Assembly: GCA_020634235.1 (NCBI GenBank)
Contig: JACKCB010000001.1
Span: 620,001 to 684,000 of the forward strand
Direction of reading: 5' to 3'
From: Ardenticatenaceae bacterium
GTDB taxonomy: Bacteria; Chloroflexota; Anaerolineae; Promineifilales; Promineifilaceae
DNA: 64,000 nt
Shown here: positions 24,958 to 33,070 of the stretch, one piece after another
Layout: every line of letters starts with the position of its first letter
How positions within the stretch are numbered: position 1 is the stretch's first letter
Made by a program: the position numbers and the translations under genes
The notes under the pieces: generated by a model
Databases searched by the model: none
Told to the model about the DNA's origin: nothing
The model's input: only the letters and a program-made list of their open reading frames with translations

Positions 24958-25344
24958 CTACTTCTTAGCACCCTTGCGGCGACCACGACCGGCCACAGTC
25001 TTCTTGGGGCCTTTTCGCGTGCGGGCATTTGTCTTGGTACGCTGCCCGTGCACCGGCAGGTGACGACGATGGCGCAAACCACGATAGCAACCAATCTCGC
25101 TCAGCCGCTTGATGTTCATGGCGACTTCACGACGCAGGTCACCTTCTACCATAAATTCACTGTCGATAATATCCCGCAAACGGGCCACTTCCGCATCGGT
25201 CAGGTCCTTGACGCGGGTCGTCTTTTCTACCCCGGCCTTATCCAAAATTGATTGGCTGGATGTCAGCCCAATTCCGTAGATATAGGTCAGACTGTAGAGA
25301 ACATGCTTATTACGCGGGATGTCTACACCAGCAATACGAGCCAT
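24958..25344 (-). CDS. rpsM: Ribosomal protein uS13
   Basis: 128-residue head protein contacting the P-site tRNA and the intersubunit bridge. MARIAGVDIPRNKHVLYSLTYIYGIG at the start and RGLRHRRHLPVHGQRTKTNARTRKG towards the basic tail are diagnostic. It lies between rpmJ and rpsK as usual. Confidence 0.97.
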   Translation of the reverse strand: MARIAGVDIPRNKHVLYSLTYIYGIGLTSSQSILDKAGVEKTTRVKDLTDAEVARLRDIIDSEFMVEGDLRREVAMNIKRLSEIGCYRGLRHRRHLPVHGQRTKTNARTRKGPKKTVAGRGRRKGAKK

Positions 25345-25387
25345 ATTTCCTCAACCTTCTTCTTAATCTAAGCCTGCACGCTTCAAA

Positions 25388-25501
25388 TTAACCCTGGCGC
25401 TGTTTGTGATTCGGATTCACACAAATCACGCGGACAACACCTTTGCGCTTAATGATTTTGCACTTTGGACAACGCCGTTTTACAGAGGCCGATACCTTCA
25501 T
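25388..25501 (-). CDS. rpmJ: Ribosomal protein bL36
   Basis: A 37-residue protein, MKVSASVKRRCPKCKIIKRK at its start and CVNPNHKQRQG at its end. The zinc ligands (CPKC, then C and H in CVNPNH) are kept, so this is the zinc-binding form. GGAGA is 9 bases before the ATG. It is too short for most gene-calling length limits and is easily missed. Confidence 0.95.
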   Translation of the reverse strand: MKVSASVKRRCPKCKIIKRKGVVRVICVNPNHKQRQG

Positions 25502-25729
25502 CGCCTTTCAATCTCCTCGCCCAGCGCCCTGGCACTCATTACCAGACCACGCTGCTGCCAAACACTGGTGGCCACAATCGGCAGACACCAATTCTCTTAT
25601 CAGAACTAAACGCCAGGCTCACAACCAATCTTGCGCACCGAACTAACAAGCTTACCACTTCTTGGCCATCCAGGCAAAATCATCTCACAAGTAGGTCTGA
25701 TTTTACCCGGCCGGGTAGCCATTCGTGTG
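25502..25729 (-). other. Gap between adk and rpmJ where infA and map are usually found
   Basis: 228 bases with no credible gene. On the minus strand the longest start-to-stop frame I could read is about 25 codons with no family match, so neither infA nor map is encoded. One CCCGGCCGGG palindrome lies at 25706, just after the adk stop. A weak promoter-like pair (TTGTGA, 17 bases, GATAAG) may serve rpmJ. Confidence 0.6.
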
Positions 25730-26389
25730 CTAGGCCGCCTGATCTATCGCCTGCTTCAGCGCCTCGTAGACGGCGTCAATTGACTGCTCACCATCTATCT
25801 CGGCCAGGAGTCCCTTCTGGCGATAGTAATCGATCAACGGTGCGGTCTGCGCGAAGTAGACATCAATGCGTCGTCGCTGCGTCTCCTCCGTGTCATCCTC
25901 GCGTTGATAAAGCCGGGCACCATCCAGATCACAAACACCCGGCGTCTGCGGTGGATTGAACAAGATGTGGTACATGTGACCACACTGCGTACACGTCCAC
26001 CGGCCGGCCAGCCGCTGCAGCAGCACATCGCCGGCGACATGGATGTAGGGAACCACGGTCACCTGCGCACCAAACTCAGCCAGCAGAGCCCCCAAGGCGT
26101 CTGCCTGGGCAATTGTGCGCGGGAAGCCATCGAACAAGACACCGTTGGCACAATCCGGCCGGGAGATCCGGTCTCGAACCATTGCCACGGTAACTTCGTC
26201 CGGGACTAGCTCGCCCTTATCCATATAGGTCTTGGCGAGCTTGCCCAGTTCAGTCTCATTCTTCAGGTTCTCACGAAAGATGTCACCAGTGGAGATCTGC
26301 GGCAGCTGCAATTCAACCTGCAGCCGTTTGGCCTGCGTGCCTTTGCCTGCCCCAGGACCGCCCATCAGGACAACAAACTTCGGGTCCAT
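25730..26389 (-). CDS. adk: Adenylate kinase
   Basis: Catalyses ATP + AMP to 2 ADP. GGPGAGKGTQAKRL (P-loop), a DGFPRTIAQADAL block and the LID domain are visible. The LID carries CTQCGHMYHILFNPP and CDLDG, giving a zinc site of three Cys and one Asp as in Gram-positive-type enzymes. The ATG at 26389 follows the secY stop after a single base, so translation is coupled to secY; an upstream reading to 26488 lies within secY and is rejected. 219 residues, normal length. Confidence 0.95.
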   Translation of the reverse strand: MDPKFVVLMGGPGAGKGTQAKRLQVELQLPQISTGDIFRENLKNETELGKLAKTYMDKGELVPDEVTVAMVRDRISRPDCANGVLFDGFPRTIAQADALGALLAEFGAQVTVVPYIHVAGDVLLQRLAGRWTCTQCGHMYHILFNPPQTPGVCDLDGARLYQREDDTEETQRRRIDVYFAQTAPLIDYYRQKGLLAEIDGEQSIDAVYEALKQAIDQAA

Positions 26390-26390
26390 T

Positions 26391-27746
26391 TTAGATAAAT
26401 CCTTCGTAATTGCGCATGAGTAGTTGTGATTCAAGCTGGCGCATGGTGTCGATAACCACGCCCACGATAATGATAAGGCCCGAACCACTTACAACCAACG
26501 CGCTCTGTTGCAAACCGGGGATATTCAACAGGCTGCCAATGCCCTGCATAATACCGGGCAAGATAGCCACCACGCCCAAAAAGACGGCCCCGACCAGCGT
26601 AATGCGCCGCACCACAGACATGATGTAGACCTCAGTACGCTTCCCCGGCCGGATACCGGGAATAAAACCACCTTGTCGCTGCAGCGTCTGTGCCAGATTC
26701 TGCTGCTGCACCATGACGTCGGTATAGAAGAACGTAAAGCCCACAACCAGCAGGAAATAGACAAACCAATACAAGAACGTTTGCGCATTCCCAAACTGGT
26801 TAGAAATCCACACCATAACCTGGTTAAAGATGCTGTCGCTCTCCGGCCGGATAAACAACTGCGCCATCAACGCCGGCAAAGTCAACAACGACTGAGCAAA
26901 GATAATCGGGATCATCCCCGCCGTATTCACCTTCAGCGGAATATAGGTGCTCTGACCCTGGTAAACCTTCCGCCCGCGAACACGGCGCCCATACTGCACC
27001 GGAATTCTACGCTGCCCTTCCTGCACATACACAATCGCCACCAACGTAACCAGCGTCAGGATGATAAAGGCAACCAGCGTGAAGATTTGCGCGCTGACAT
27101 CCACACCCGGCGCGAACAATCTCGCCAGGCTCTGCGGCACACCAGCCACAATACCACCAAAGATAATCAGCGACACACCCTGCCCAACACCTTCCTCCGT
27201 AATCTGCTCACCCAGCCAGATAGCAAACATCGTGCCACCCACCATCGCCGTCAGCGTTGTGAGGGTCGGCAAGATATTGGAAGCAGGCGAAAAGCCGAAG
27301 TAAGGCATGATCGCTTCCAGGCTGCCAATGTTAAAGCCGATCAGGCGAATCTGACCCACCGCCTGCAAGACCGCCAAAGGCACCGTCATAAAGTAAGTGA
27401 AACGGTTAATCTTATTCCGCCCAGACTCGCCTTCAGCCTGCAGCTCTTCCAACTGCGGGATGATCGGCGTCAGGAGCTGAATGATAATTGACGCGGTAAT
27501 GTAAGGGTAAACCCCCATGGCCATCACCGAGAAGTTCCGGACAGCCCCACCGGACAGCAGGTTGAGAAAATCCAACAGGCCGTTGCTCTGGCTCGTTCCC
27601 TGCGTGAAAGCAATCCAGGCCGTAATATTCACACCAGGAACCGGAATGTTTGCCACCAGCCGGTAAATCGACAGCATCAGAATCGTGAACAGGATGCGCC
27701 GGCGAAGGTCTGGTAAGGCAAAGGCACTACGTACTGATTCAATCAT
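26391..27746 (-). CDS. secY: Protein translocase subunit SecY
   Basis: 451-residue channel protein with ten membrane segments. FTILMLSIYRLVANIPVPG at the start, the plug-region NLLSGGAVRNFSVMAMGVYPYITASIIIQLL and the C-terminal loop FFYTDVMVQQQNLAQTLQRQGGFIPGIRPG are diagnostic. GAGAGGA precedes the ATG. Sits between rplO and adk in the spc-type order. Confidence 0.97.
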   Translation of the reverse strand: MIESVRSAFALPDLRRRILFTILMLSIYRLVANIPVPGVNITAWIAFTQGTSQSNGLLDFLNLLSGGAVRNFSVMAMGVYPYITASIIIQLLTPIIPQLEELQAEGESGRNKINRFTYFMTVPLAVLQAVGQIRLIGFNIGSLEAIMPYFGFSPASNILPTLTTLTAMVGGTMFAIWLGEQITEEGVGQGVSLIIFGGIVAGVPQSLARLFAPGVDVSAQIFTLVAFIILTLVTLVAIVYVQEGQRRIPVQYGRRVRGRKVYQGQSTYIPLKVNTAGMIPIIFAQSLLTLPALMAQLFIRPESDSIFNQVMVWISNQFGNAQTFLYWFVYFLLVVGFTFFYTDVMVQQQNLAQTLQRQGGFIPGIRPGKRTEVYIMSVVRRITLVGAVFLGVVAILPGIMQGIGSLLNIPGLQQSALVVSGSGLIIIVGVVIDTMRQLESQLLMRNYEGFI

Positions 27747-27790
27747 AAAGTTCCTCTCTCATTTCTTGTTCGGCCAGGCCAGACCAAGAT

Positions 27791-28243
27791 TCAAGCAAGG
27801 GTTAGTACTTCGACCTCGCCACCAGCCGCTTCGATTTTCGAACGGGCCGACGCCGAGAAGCGATGGGCCTTCACCGTCAAAGCCACATCCAGTTCGCCAG
27901 ACCCTAAGATGACAACCGGGTCAGAGGCTCGCTTAATCAGCCCCACAGCCGACATCAGTTCAGGATCAATTTCGGTTCCGGCTTCAAACGCCGCCAGATC
28001 ATAGATGTTCACCGGCCGGTAAACAATCTTCCGAATGTTCGTGAAGCCCCGCTTATAGGGCAACCGTCGGGCCAGTGGCAACTGACCACCTTCAAAGTAG
28101 ATCCCCTTGCCACCGCCGCTACGAGCATTTTGGCCTTTTGTACCCCGGCCGGAGGTCTTACCCTGACCAGCCGCAATACCACGACCCACTCGCTTGCGCT
28201 TCTTTTTCGATCCAGGATCAGGGCGCAGATCGTGTAGTCCCAT
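27791..28243 (-). CDS. rplO: Ribosomal protein uL15
   Basis: 150-residue protein starting MGLHDLRPDPGSKKKRKRVGRG and containing the Gly-rich GKTSGRGTKGQNARSGG extension into the 23S core. The ATG at 28243 comes one base after the rpmD stop; upstream in-frame codons overlap rpmD and are not used. Confidence 0.96.
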   Translation of the reverse strand: MGLHDLRPDPGSKKKRKRVGRGIAAGQGKTSGRGTKGQNARSGGGKGIYFEGGQLPLARRLPYKRGFTNIRKIVYRPVNIYDLAAFEAGTEIDPELMSAVGLIKRASDPVVILGSGELDVALTVKAHRFSASARSKIEAAGGEVEVLTLA

Positions 28244-28244
28244 C

Positions 28245-28430
28245 TTATTCCACCTCTTCCCACTCAATCAAGTGAGTAACTTTGTTGACCATACCCCGAA
28301 TTGCCGGGGTGTCATCATGCTCCACCGTCTGATTCAGCCGGCGCAGCCCCAATGCTCTAATCGTGCCCTTCTGCGACTTTTCATAGCCGATGGCACTCTT
28401 CCTATACGTGATCCGCAGCTTCTTAACCAT
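28245..28430 (-). CDS. rpmD: Ribosomal protein uL30
   Basis: 61-residue protein with KLRITYRKSAIGYEKSQKGT and LGLRRLNQTVEHDDTPAIRGM, the family core. The ATG at 28430 overlaps the end of rpsE by 8 bases, typical of translational coupling; the longer frame upstream is rpsE sequence in another phase. Confidence 0.95.
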   Translation of the reverse strand: MVKKLRITYRKSAIGYEKSQKGTIRALGLRRLNQTVEHDDTPAIRGMVNKVTHLIEWEEVE

Positions 28431-28956
28431 AATTTCGACTCCAGAATGGGGCCACCTCATTCGGGTCCTTGCCCCGATCGGCCGCTTCCTGTTGCACGTA
28501 CTTCAAACGCTGCAAACCGTCAACCGTAGCCGCAATCACGTTTAGCACGTTGGCACTGCCCAGCGACTTGGACAAAATGTCCCGGTAACCGGCCGCCTCA
28601 ACCACCGCACGCACACCACCACCAGCGATAACGCCCGTACCAGGCGAGGCAGGCTTAAGCAGCACACGCGCCGCACTATGCTGACCAATAATCTCATGTG
28701 GGATCGTGCTGCCAACCATAGACACCGGCTTCATCGTCTTGCGCGCAGCATCCAACGCCTTACGAATCGCATCCGGAACCGAACGCGCCTTGCCCACGCC
28801 ATAGCCAACGCTGCCACGATTATCACCGACAACAACGACCACGCGGAAAGCAAAGCGACGGCCACCCTTAATAACCTTGGCCACGCGCTTAATGTCAATG
28901 ATCCGCTCATCAAATTCGGGACGATCGGCCTCACGATATTGTCGTCTTTGACCCAT
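28423..28956 (-). CDS. rpsE: Ribosomal protein uS5
   Basis: 177-residue protein important for decoding accuracy. The double-stranded-RNA-binding part (FDERIIDIKRVAKVIKGGRRFAFRVVVVVGD) and the VKPASPGTGVIAGGGVRAVVEAAG-like block are visible. AAGGAGAG precedes the ATG. Spc-type neighbours rplR and rpmD flank it. Confidence 0.97.
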   Translation of the reverse strand: MGQRRQYREADRPEFDERIIDIKRVAKVIKGGRRFAFRVVVVVGDNRGSVGYGVGKARSVPDAIRKALDAARKTMKPVSMVGSTIPHEIIGQHSAARVLLKPASPGTGVIAGGGVRAVVEAAGYRDILSKSLGSANVLNVIAATVDGLQRLKYVQQEAADRGKDPNEVAPFWSRNYG

Positions 28957-28970
28957 GAATCACTCTCTCC

Positions 28971-29333
28971 TTAAAACTTAAGGCCGCCTTCACGCGCGCC
29001 ATCGGCAAGCGCCTTTATGCGCCCATGGTAAAGAAAGCCACCGCGGTCAAACACCACTTCCGAGATGCCCGCCGCCAGTGCGCGCTCAGCCACAGCCTTG
29101 CCAACCAGCGTGGCCTGTTCCTTCTTCGGCTTACCAGCCAGATCTGCCGCTAACGCCTTGTCAATCGTCGACGCCGCCGCAATCGTATGACCCGCCTCAT
29201 CGTCGATCACCTGGGCATAGATATTCTCCAGGCTTCGGAACACGTTGAGTCTGGGCCGTTCAGCTGTGCCGGAAATGCGCAACCGAATGCGCTGCTGCCG
29301 GCGCTTCCGCAATTCTCTTGATCTTACCGACAT
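28971..29333 (-). CDS. rplR: Ribosomal protein uL18
   Basis: 120-residue 5S rRNA-binding protein: RLRISGTAERPRLNVFRSLENIYAQVIDD and the C-terminal VVFDRGGFLYHGRIKALADGAREGGLKF. AGAGGTT lies before the ATG. Normal length and order. Confidence 0.96.
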   Translation of the reverse strand: MSVRSRELRKRRQQRIRLRISGTAERPRLNVFRSLENIYAQVIDDEAGHTIAAASTIDKALAADLAGKPKKEQATLVGKAVAERALAAGISEVVFDRGGFLYHGRIKALADGAREGGLKF

Positions 29334-29344
29334 GTCTACAACCT

Positions 29345-29887
29345 CTAAACCTTACCCGCTTTGCCAGCTTTGCGCCGAATGATCTCGTTTTCGTAACGAA
29401 TGCCCTTGCCCTTGTAAGGCTCCGGTGGGCGCGTCTTGCGAATCTGGGCACAAATCTCGCCAACTACCTGCTTGTCAATGCCTGAGACCAAAATGGTTTT
29501 ACCACGATTCTCAACCTCAAAGCTAAGCGTCTTGCTGCCCACGAACTCAATCGGGTGCGAATAGCCAACAAACAGCACCAGCTTGTCGCCATTCATCTCC
29601 GCTCGATACCCAACACCTTCAACAATCAGCTTCTGCGTAAAGCCTGTGCTGACCCCGGTTACCATGTTATTCAACAAAGCCCGGGTCAAACCGTGCAGGG
29701 AACGATGCTCTTTTGCATCGGACGGGCGTTGGACCGTGAGCACATTGTCTTCCATATTGATGGTCATATCTGGGTGAAAGCTCTGATTCAGCTTGCCTTT
29801 GGCCCCAGATACCGATACTTGCGAACCATCAATCTCCACTTTCACACCGCTCGGCACCGTAATAGGCATTTTTCCAATACGGGACAC
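29345..29887 (-). CDS. rplF: Ribosomal protein uL6
   Basis: 180-residue protein with two repeated RNA-binding domains; MSRIGKMPITVPSGVKVEID and the C-terminal IRKTRPPEPYKGKGIRYENE are signatures. The start codon is GTG at 29887, with GGAGG 5-7 bases upstream. Confidence 0.97.
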   Translation of the reverse strand: MSRIGKMPITVPSGVKVEIDGSQVSVSGAKGKLNQSFHPDMTINMEDNVLTVQRPSDAKEHRSLHGLTRALLNNMVTGVSTGFTQKLIVEGVGYRAEMNGDKLVLFVGYSHPIEFVGSKTLSFEVENRGKTILVSGIDKQVVGEICAQIRKTRPPEPYKGKGIRYENEIIRRKAGKAGKV

Positions 29888-29899
29888 GTTACACCTCCA

Positions 29900-30307
29900 C
29901 TACCAGACTTTGCACAGAACCTCGCCACCAATTCCCAGTCGGCGAGCTTTCTGACCAGTCATTACCCCACGTGAAGTCGTGACCACAGAAATACCCATGC
30001 CATTCAACACCCAGGGAATGTCAGTTTTGCCGACATAAACACGCCGGCCGGGTCTGCTTACCCGCTGCAAATCGGTGATTATCGAACGCCGGTGACGGCG
30101 ATCGCCTACATATTTCAATTTCACACGCAACACAGCCTGCGGCTTCTCGGGCAACACCTGGTAATCCTCGATATACCCTTCATCCTTCAGCACAATCGCA
30201 ATGGCTTCTTTGATCTTGGAATGGGGCATCGATACGGCCGGATGCTCGCGTTCCACCGCATTACGAATCCGTGTTAGCATGTCAGCAATTGGATCACTCA
30301 TTGACAT
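29900..30307 (-). CDS. rpsH: Ribosomal protein uS8
   Basis: 135-residue protein binding helix 21 of 16S rRNA and, in E. coli, regulating the spc operon. DPIADMLTRIRNAVEREH and the C-terminal STSRGVMT-type block (VVTTSRGVMTGQKARRLGIGGEVLCKVW) are present. Two nearby ATG codons (30307 and 30301) are both usable. Confidence 0.96.
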   Translation of the reverse strand: MSMSDPIADMLTRIRNAVEREHPAVSMPHSKIKEAIAIVLKDEGYIEDYQVLPEKPQAVLRVKLKYVGDRRHRRSIITDLQRVSRPGRRVYVGKTDIPWVLNGMGISVVTTSRGVMTGQKARRLGIGGEVLCKVW

Positions 30308-30320
30308 GACGCACTTATCC

Positions 30321-30527
30321 TTACCAACTCGATTTTACTACCCCGGGGATATTTCCCTGCAGGGCCTGTTCACGGAAACAAATTCGGCACAAACCAAAGC
30401 GGCGAATATAGCCACGCGGCCGCCCACATGTTTTACCTGAACGCGGGTCAACATACTGGCAGCGGTTACGAACCCGAACCTTATATTTACGCCGACCCTC
30501 GCGGGCTGTCATTGACTTCTTAGCCAT
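30321..30527 (-). CDS. rpsN: Ribosomal protein uS14, zinc type with widened first knuckle
   Basis: 68-residue protein next to the decoding centre. The zinc-binding S14 form normally has CxxC...CxxC in about 61 residues. Here the second pair is normal (CRIC) but the first is C-Q-Y-V-D-P-R-S-G-K-T-C, so ten residues separate the two Cys. The rest (GRPRGYIRRFGLCRICFREQALQG, ending KSSW) is canonical. TAGGAGAG precedes the ATG. The zinc site is probably retained with a loop inserted. Confidence 0.94.
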   Translation of the reverse strand: MAKKSMTAREGRRKYKVRVRNRCQYVDPRSGKTCGRPRGYIRRFGLCRICFREQALQGNIPGVVKSSW

Positions 30528-30536
30528 GTTACTCTC

Positions 30537-31097
30537 CTAACCTTGTCCTTCTTCCCGCCTGAAAGGCATACCCAATGACGCTAATAGACGACGCCCTTCC
30601 TCGTCAGATCTGGCGGTCGTCACAATGGACACTTCCATACCACGAATCTTGTCGATCTTGTCGTACTCAATTTCCGGAAAGATCAGCTGTTCGCGCAGCC
30701 CTAAGGTGTAATTCCCACGGCCATCAAATGAGTCGGGCGAAATCCCCTGGAAATCCCGAGTACGTGGCAGTGCCACATGGATAAGCCGAGTGAGAAAACT
30801 CCACATGCGCTCCCCACGCAGAGTTACCTTAACCCCGATGGAGCGTCCTTCGCGCAACTTAAACCCGGCAATTGACCGCTTGGCCTTGGTGACAACCGGC
30901 TTCTGTCCGGTAATTGCCGTAACGTCATTGATTGCAAAATCAATGGCCTTGGCGTTGTCCAGCGCTTCACCAAGACCAACGTTCACCACAATCTTGGTAA
31001 CACGTGGCACCTGCATGACGCTGGTGTATTCAAATTCCTTCATCAGAGCAGGCACAATCTCGGTTTTGTACTGCTCTTGCAAGGGCGTGATTGCCAT
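30537..31097 (-). CDS. rplE: Ribosomal protein uL5
   Basis: 186-residue 5S rRNA-binding protein: VPRVTKIVVNVGLGEALDNAK, GQKPVVTKAKRSIAGFKLREG and IFPEIEYDKIDKIRGMEVSIVTTA are signatures. GGAGG precedes the ATG. A gap of 103 bases without a gene separates it from rplX, slightly longer than other gaps here. Confidence 0.97.
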   Translation of the reverse strand: MAITPLQEQYKTEIVPALMKEFEYTSVMQVPRVTKIVVNVGLGEALDNAKAIDFAINDVTAITGQKPVVTKAKRSIAGFKLREGRSIGVKVTLRGERMWSFLTRLIHVALPRTRDFQGISPDSFDGRGNYTLGLREQLIFPEIEYDKIDKIRGMEVSIVTTARSDEEGRRLLASLGMPFRREEGQG

Positions 31098-31200
31098 TTC
31101 ATAACCTCCGCGCTGAGTGGCAGGCTAGCTATGCTGCGCGGCTTGCGCCAACCCACTTCCGCTGCCTGGCTCACCACAGGTTGTTGCTATCTGTCGTTTA

Positions 31201-31524
31201 TTAGTCGATATCTTTGCCACTTCGTTTGGAGAAACGAATGGCCTGGCCGTTTTCGTCGCGGCGAATGCCAACACGAGTCGGCTTGTTGGTGTGAGGACAT
31301 ACAAGCATCACGTTAGAAACGTGGATGGGGGCTTCAAACTCAATGATGCCACCCTGAGTCGGTGTACGACCGCCGGTGGGTTGAGGCTTCTGGTGCTTCT
31401 TCACCATTCGCACGCCCTTAACAACAACACGGTTTTGCTTGGGGTAGACGCGCTGAACGGTCCCACGCACACCTTTGTCGTTGCCGGTGATCACTTCTAC
31501 AAGGTCATTCTTCTTGATTCGCAT
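31201..31524 (-). CDS. rplX: Ribosomal protein uL24
   Basis: 107-residue assembly-initiator protein with the KOW motif (KNDLVEVITGNDKGVRGTVQRVYPKQNRVVVKGV) and the GGIIEFEAPIHVSNVMLVCPHTNKPTRVG block. Length normal. AGAAAGG precedes the ATG. Confidence 0.96.
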   Translation of the reverse strand: MRIKKNDLVEVITGNDKGVRGTVQRVYPKQNRVVVKGVRMVKKHQKPQPTGGRTPTQGGIIEFEAPIHVSNVMLVCPHTNKPTRVGIRRDENGQAIRFSKRSGKDID

Positions 31525-31553
31525 GATTCAGAACCTTTCTCTTGCCTGGAGTA

Positions 31554-31925
31554 TTACAGGACTTCGGGAGCCAACGACAAGATACGGCTGAAACCCTTCT
31601 CACGCAGTTCCCGGGCAACGGGGCCGAAGATGCGTGTGCCAACAGGCTGACGCCCATCCGCGGCCAGAATGACAGCGGCGTTATCGTCGAAGCGGATGTA
31701 GCTACCGTCGCTGCGCCGATATTCTTTGCTGGTGCGCACAACCACGGCCTTGACCACCGCGCTCTTCTTAACGGAAGAGTTGGGGGCGGCTTTCTTCACA
31801 GTCGCCACGACAATATCGCCAACACCACCGTAGTAACGCTTAGAACCACCCAGAACGCGGATGACTAGCAGTTCCCGTGCACCCGAATTATCCGCAACCT
31901 TCAAGCGGCTTTCTTGCTGGATCAT
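31554..31925 (-). CDS. rplN: Ribosomal protein uL14
   Basis: 123-residue protein at the subunit interface: MIQQESRLKVADNSGARELLVIRVLGG and the KKGDVVKAVVVRT-type block. GGAGG lies about 11 bases before the ATG. Normal length. Confidence 0.97.
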   Translation of the reverse strand: MIQQESRLKVADNSGARELLVIRVLGGSKRYYGGVGDIVVATVKKAAPNSSVKKSAVVKAVVVRTSKEYRRSDGSYIRFDDNAAVILAADGRQPVGTRIFGPVARELREKGFSRILSLAPEVL

Positions 31926-31939
31926 GATACGGTATCCTC

Positions 31940-32191
31940 CTAGCGAGCTCGCTCCAGGATGGAAACAACTGCCCAGCGCTTTTGGCGACTGATGGGCATC
32001 GATTCAATAATCTGCACCCGGTCACCAATCTGGCATTCGTTGTTCTCGTCATGGGCCTTGTATTTTTTGTTCAGGCGCAAGACTTTGCCATAGCGGGGAT
32101 GCCGCTTGGTGGTTGTGACGGTCACAACCACGGTCTTGTCCATCTTGTCGCTTGTCACAACGCCAATTAGCCGTTTACGTTGTTCTCTCAT
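31940..32191 (-). CDS. rpsQ: Ribosomal protein uS17
   Basis: 83-residue early-assembly protein. RKRLIGVVTSDKMDKTVVVTV and the IGDRVQIIESMPISRQKRWAVV block are diagnostic. It starts 2 bases after the rpmC stop. Confidence 0.96.
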   Translation of the reverse strand: MREQRKRLIGVVTSDKMDKTVVVTVTTTKRHPRYGKVLRLNKKYKAHDENNECQIGDRVQIIESMPISRQKRWAVVSILERAR

Positions 32192-32193
32192 CT

Positions 32194-32625
32194 CTATTTC
32201 CCTGCAATAACATAACTGGTGACCAGCTGCGACTGCGGCTTGTTACGACGCGCGCGCCGACCGCTAGGCTTCGCCTGGTTCAGATTAACTTTGGCCGAAG
32301 CCAGATCGCGCCCATCGTCGTCAGTAAACTGCACATTCCAGGCGCTGTCTTCGTAGCTGAAGCTGGCGACGGCGCTCCAGGTTTTGCCGGCCAGCACGGA
32401 GGCAACTTGCGGATGCTGGGCAGCAACCTCGGCAGCCAATTGTCGCTTGTGCAGCAGTTCCTGCAGTTGGGCAATTTCGCGGCGTACTTCTCTGAGCCGC
32501 GAATAGTCTTCAAGCCGGCCGGAAGCTCGCTGAAAGCGAAGGTTGAACAGCTCTTCGCGCGCATCCTCAAGCTTCGTCTCGAGCTTGGCGGTGGTCATTT
32601 CACGTAACTCTACAATGCTAGCCAT
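32194..32625 (-). CDS. rpmC: Ribosomal protein uL29 with a 79-residue C-terminal extension
   Basis: Residues 1-64 are a standard L29 (VELREMTTAKLETKLEDAREEL, FNLRFQRASGRLEDYSRLREVRREIAQLQ), a small helical protein at the exit tunnel. The usual length is 60-75 residues; this one has 143. The extra part has an SxSYEDSAWNVQF-like beta segment, an acidic turn (TDDDGRD) and a basic run (SGRRARRNKPQ). It is not recognised. The gene's start overlaps the rplP stop by one base (TAATG), and GGGAGG is upstream. The position near the exit tunnel suggests the tail could interact with nascent chains or targeting factors, but that is speculation. Confidence 0.92.
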   Translation of the reverse strand: MASIVELREMTTAKLETKLEDAREELFNLRFQRASGRLEDYSRLREVRREIAQLQELLHKRQLAAEVAAQHPQVASVLAGKTWSAVASFSYEDSAWNVQFTDDDGRDLASAKVNLNQAKPSGRRARRNKPQSQLVTSYVIAGK

Positions 32626-33041
32626 TATAAACTGTCCTCCCGTGAAATGATCTGGGTCTTGATGGGCAGTTTGTAGCTGGCCCGCTGCAGGGCTTCGATA
32701 GCGATGGATTCGGGAACGCCGGCTACTTCAAAGATGACCCGGCCGGGTTTCACCACCGCCACCCAGTGATCCACCGAACCCTTACCCTTTCCCATGCGCG
32801 TCTCGGCCGGCTTGGCCGTGACCGGCTTATCAGGAAAGATGCGGATCCAGTACCTGCCACGGCGGCGCATATGGCGGACAATCGCCCGGCGGATAGCTTC
32901 AATCTGCCGGCTTGTGATCCAGCCCGGATCCAGCGCCTGCAGACCAAACTCGCCATGCAGCAATTCTCCACCACCCTTCGCAGTACCCCTCATACGGCCG
33001 CGAAACTGCTTACGGTACTTAACACGTTTTGGCATCAACAT
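32625..33041 (-). CDS. rplP: Ribosomal protein uL16
   Basis: 138-residue protein organising the A-site tRNA pocket: MPKRVKYRKQFRGRMRGTAKGG start and the IRIFPDKPVTAKPAETRMGKGKGSVDHWVAVVKPG block. Either ATG (33041 or 33035) is usable, with GGAGAAAG upstream. One of only three CCCGGCCGGG copies in the ribosomal block lies at 32738. Confidence 0.97.
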   Translation of the reverse strand: MLMPKRVKYRKQFRGRMRGTAKGGGELLHGEFGLQALDPGWITSRQIEAIRRAIVRHMRRRGRYWIRIFPDKPVTAKPAETRMGKGKGSVDHWVAVVKPGRVIFEVAGVPESIAIEALQRASYKLPIKTQIISREDSL

Positions 33042-33070
33042 AATTCTTTCTCCGTATCGACTGCGTGTCC

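Noticed and set aside
25502..25729. Possible infA hidden between adk and rpmJ
   Set aside because: Reading the minus strand in all frames gave no S1-like sequence; the longest frame from a start codon is about 25 codons.
26508..27491. Open frame of 327 codons antisense to secY
   Set aside because: Shadow of secY; extreme His/Arg/Gln content and no family match.
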